Of a stretch of 58,026 bases of DNA, positions 55,584-58,026 are shown piece by piece (within the stretch, counting starts at the first letter, position 1; each line of letters starts with the position of its first letter). The position numbers and the translations under genes were made by a program. Under the pieces are notes generated by a model. It had not been told where the DNA came from and did no database searches. It saw only the letters and a program-made list of their open reading frames with translations. This DNA is from a virus, in the IMG/VR virus record IMGVR_UViG_3300003323_001276, positions 1 through 58,026 of that record. One strand, given 5' to 3'.

Positions 55584-58003
55584 AACATAAGATAAACCCA
55601 CAGGCATATGAAGCTCAAATACGTGAATATGCTAAATCAGAAAACATTCCTTATGAACAAGCAAAGTCAGAAATAGATGCAGCGATTATGGAGCTTGAAC
55701 AGCCCGAACAAGAGTCGAAACAAGAAAAAAATAAGCCAACAGGTAAAGAACATTTTGCATGGTTAAGTAAACCTATGCTTTCAAAAGATAACATTTTTTC
55801 AAAAGCAGGTGATTATGCAGTTGAAACAGTAAAACACCCGCTTGATAGAGCAGGGCAAATAGCAGCGTCAGCATTATCTGTATTGCCGGGGGTTGCAGAC
55901 TTTGCAACTACTGCTGCTGCACTTGTACCGGGATTGGGAATAGAACCTACACGATATGGGCAACGCGTACATGAGGACATAACTAAGTTTAATAAGAATG
56001 TGTTGGGCTTAAATCCTGCTGAAAATAGAACAGCCGAAGGACTAAATGAAATACCTGGAAGTGTATTAGGAATGCCTTTTTTGAAACTAACAGGAAAAGG
56101 TTTGCAGGAAGTAGGTAATTTGGTCAAAAGGGGAACTAATATTAAAGGGTTAGAAACAGCAGGAAAGGTGGCAGAAAAAGCAATAGGTGGTGCTGGACGC
56201 TTTCTAGAAGGTGGATCAAACATTAAGAACCCTGTTGATATAGGAGCTACGGTTGGAGCTACGGCTGCACCAAACATAATTGATGAAGAAAACAGAAACC
56301 TCGGAACAAATCTTGTTATGTCATTAATTGGAGGAAATATAGGAGGGAATGCTGCAAGAAGGTTAATGCATAAATATTCGCCAAAGTCTAAAGAGTATAA
56401 ACAGTCTAAAGAATATGAAAAGATCATAAGCCCTGAACAAGAAAACATTAATCGATACGAAGAATTGGGTGTGCCAAGCCATGTGTTCAATGCTGTAGAT
56501 TTTAAACCTGTTAAGTTATTGGCTAAAAAGGCAGATACTTCTTTGTTTGGGCAAGATGTGAATAAAGCGTTGAATGAACAGAAAGAGGCAATATCAGGGC
56601 GTATTACACCCCTACATAATCAGGAAGTAAGCCAATCGGATATTGGAAAAATGTTAAAAGAGCCTTTCAAAAATCACACGCAAAGTATTAAGGATGAGTT
56701 TGCTACAAAGTTTGATCGCTTATACGATTTGGTAGAAGAAAACACTAGCTCAAATGTGCCATTAAAAAATGTATCTAGCTTTTTACAAAGTAAGATTAAA
56801 CGTTTATCACCTAACCCAGTAGATATTAAACATTTCTTAGTGAGTAGGGCTGGACAGATGTTTCAGGATTTGATGCGTCCTGTAGTAGAAAGGGAATTAA
56901 ACAAACATGCGAATAATGCTAATAAATTATCTAAGGCTGGGGCTAAGAACGTAAGCGGGAACGATCTTGAGCTAAAAGCATTGCAAGATCAAATAACAAA
57001 AGGGTTGAAGAAAGAAACAGTGACTGTTAATGGCGTTCCTGTTGATATAGACCCATTGCTAGCATCTGTGTTGGCGAATAAAGAACTTAAAAAACAATTG
57101 CTTTCACCAGAACAAATAGCTTCGATAGATTATGTCTTTGCAAACAATAGTTTAAGAAGAATGGGTGATGCGTTTGAGGGTAATCACATTTCACCCTATG
57201 ACGTTGCGGATGTAAAAGAACTTTATGGATCGCTAAAGAAAGACATTATGGATAGTGTGGGTCAAGAATTAAAGCATACCAATCCACGTGGCTTTAATGA
57301 AATGATGAATACTTTGAATGAATACACAGAGTTTAGCAAGGGAACTAAACATGATATTAATTCATTGATGAAAGATATTAACAACCCCATAAAGTTTGCA
57401 CAGAACATTGGGCGAGATCTTAAGTCTGGAGGAAATAAAGGTAAGTTAATCATTGAAGGCTTAGACCCAAAACAACGACAGGAATTTATCGATCACACTA
57501 ACCGTGTATTAGGAAGCCCAAGAGAAAACCCAGGAAGAGATTTTAACCCTTTAGTTTGGAGTCGCAACTTTCAAGATTTAGATGCGATGACTAAGAAGAA
57601 TCTGTATGGGGATAAAGTACAATACTTTGATAAGGTTTCAAAAGTTGTAGATGATATTGGTAAAGTGCATGGGTTTGCTAACACGTCTCAAAGTGGTGTG
57701 CATGTCCAGTCTGGAGCTGAAATGTATACACTAATGTCGGTTATTAAAAGTATTGGCTCTGATTTGATTAAGGGTAATTTGGGGAATGCGATAGGTACTT
57801 TGTTGCCTGCATTGTTTGGAACTGTAGGGGTGAATAAACTATTAACTTCAGAACCTGCTAAGAGGGCTTACCTCAAATTAAAGAATGCTCAAAGTAAACG
57901 TGAGGCTCTGGATGCAATCAATGGGATTGAAAAATATACAACGAATAAGGCGTTAAGGACTGTCTTTAAGAACTTTGGTGCTTTAGTAAGGATGAGTAAG
58001 TAA
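55580..58003 (+). CDS. Probable large ejection/internal virion protein E
   Basis: 807 aa, the largest product. After an N-terminal charged region, a Gly/Ala-rich hydrophobic stretch at about 95-260 (AGQIAASALSVLPGVADFATTAAALVPGLG, DIGATVGATAAPNI) looks membrane-active; then a long helical region. The C-terminus contains a further Gly-rich hydrophobic segment (LGNAIGTLLPALFGTVGV). Fits the role of a DNA-ejection channel protein. Its stop overlaps the terminal repeat by two bases (58002-58003). No lytic transglycosylase motif was found. Confidence 0.6.
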   Translation: MKHKINPQAYEAQIREYAKSENIPYEQAKSEIDAAIMELEQPEQESKQEKNKPTGKEHFAWLSKPMLSKDNIFSKAGDYAVETVKHPLDRAGQIAASALSVLPGVADFATTAAALVPGLGIEPTRYGQRVHEDITKFNKNVLGLNPAENRTAEGLNEIPGSVLGMPFLKLTGKGLQEVGNLVKRGTNIKGLETAGKVAEKAIGGAGRFLEGGSNIKNPVDIGATVGATAAPNIIDEENRNLGTNLVMSLIGGNIGGNAARRLMHKYSPKSKEYKQSKEYEKIISPEQENINRYEELGVPSHVFNAVDFKPVKLLAKKADTSLFGQDVNKALNEQKEAISGRITPLHNQEVSQSDIGKMLKEPFKNHTQSIKDEFATKFDRLYDLVEENTSSNVPLKNVSSFLQSKIKRLSPNPVDIKHFLVSRAGQMFQDLMRPVVERELNKHANNANKLSKAGAKNVSGNDLELKALQDQITKGLKKETVTVNGVPVDIDPLLASVLANKELKKQLLSPEQIASIDYVFANNSLRRMGDAFEGNHISPYDVADVKELYGSLKKDIMDSVGQELKHTNPRGFNEMMNTLNEYTEFSKGTKHDINSLMKDINNPIKFAQNIGRDLKSGGNKGKLIIEGLDPKQRQEFIDHTNRVLGSPRENPGRDFNPLVWSRNFQDLDAMTKKNLYGDKVQYFDKVSKVVDDIGKVHGFANTSQSGVHVQSGAEMYTLMSVIKSIGSDLIKGNLGNAIGTLLPALFGTVGVNKLLTSEPAKRAYLKLKNAQSKREALDAINGIEKYTTNKALRTVFKNFGALVRMSK

Positions 58004-58026
58004 TTGGTTGCGGGGGTTGGATTTGA
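58002..58026. repeat. Right copy of 25-bp terminal direct repeat
   Basis: Identical to bases 1-25. It begins with the last two bases of the stop codon of the 55580-58003 gene and would continue into the complete tRNA-fMet gene if the ends were joined, so the junction leaves both genes intact. Confidence 0.9.

Noticed and set aside
1-58026. Prophage interpretation with att sites at the ends
   Set aside because: No integrase or excisionase was recognised and the full tRNA is inside the window. A circular contig overlap explains the repeat more simply, although it cannot be excluded.
1-58026. CRISPR array
   Set aside because: No regularly spaced identical repeats were seen. The recurrent terminators are irregularly spaced and differ in sequence between the stems.

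Overview
The window is a complete or near-complete genome of a tailed DNA phage with a short, P22/SU10-like (podovirus) tail. It is AT-rich, densely packed and uses bacterial Shine-Dalgarno starts, sigma70-like promoters and intrinsic terminators. The first 25 bases recur exactly as the last 25, so it reads as a circular or terminally redundant contig. Recognised hallmarks are TerL, portal, scaffold-like protein, HK97-fold capsid, SU10-type adaptor, P22 gp4-like ring protein with a discoidin-like insertion, P22 gp10-like hub, S74-type tail fibre, a GH108 lysozyme and five large probable ejection proteins. No integrase, DNA polymerase, helicase or primase was recognised. The host is not identified; the initiator tRNA (A29-U41) and low GC would fit an AT-rich proteobacterium, but that is a guess.

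Layout. 1-80: initiator tRNA (minus strand). 130-612: tandem array of four small-RNA-like genes, each with promoter, 5' hairpin, AU-rich linker and terminator. 889-16766: one promoter-to-terminator operon of about 26 small genes, mostly unrecognised and many paralogous, ending in a zinc-ribbon protein derived from an IS1595-type transposase and two proteins with Trp-rich INT_rpt-like repeats. 16817-18403: virion proteins and tail adaptor. 18470-20251: GroEL. 20501-21165: tiny membrane proteins. 21386-30022 (minus strand): tail fibres, a regulated three-gene operon, the tail hub and an unknown alpha-helical protein. 30103-30444: a divergent Hfq/Sm-like protein in its own transcription unit. 31006-38968: TerL, winged-helix protein, OB-fold/SSB-like protein, small secreted proteins, and portal (minus strand). 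39099-41592: GroES-like co-chaperonin, scaffold, unknown. 41639-41851: two minus-strand tRNA-like genes with abnormal anticodon loops. 42207-48869: capsid and virion proteins. 49134-49763: lysozyme. 49926-58003: ejection proteins.

The most striking feature is a possible phage-encoded riboregulatory system. The phage carries its own Hfq-like protein. At least fifteen intergenic units share the layout 'promoter, hairpin at +1, AU/U-rich linker, GC-rich terminator', as expected of Hfq-dependent sRNAs. Several late-gene leaders carry (AAU)n runs just upstream of the ribosome site; these match the ARN motif of Hfq's distal face and are complementary to linkers of array sRNAs. All of this is read from sequence by eye; expression and function are inferred.

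Other unusual points: the heptamer ACCAACG occurs about 32 times on the plus strand and apparently never on the minus strand, regardless of gene direction; a tRNA-Glu-like gene is interrupted by 22 nt in its anticodon loop; the phage has a probable GroEL/GroES pair; and two repressor-like operators flank a small-RNA promoter near 25.8 kb.
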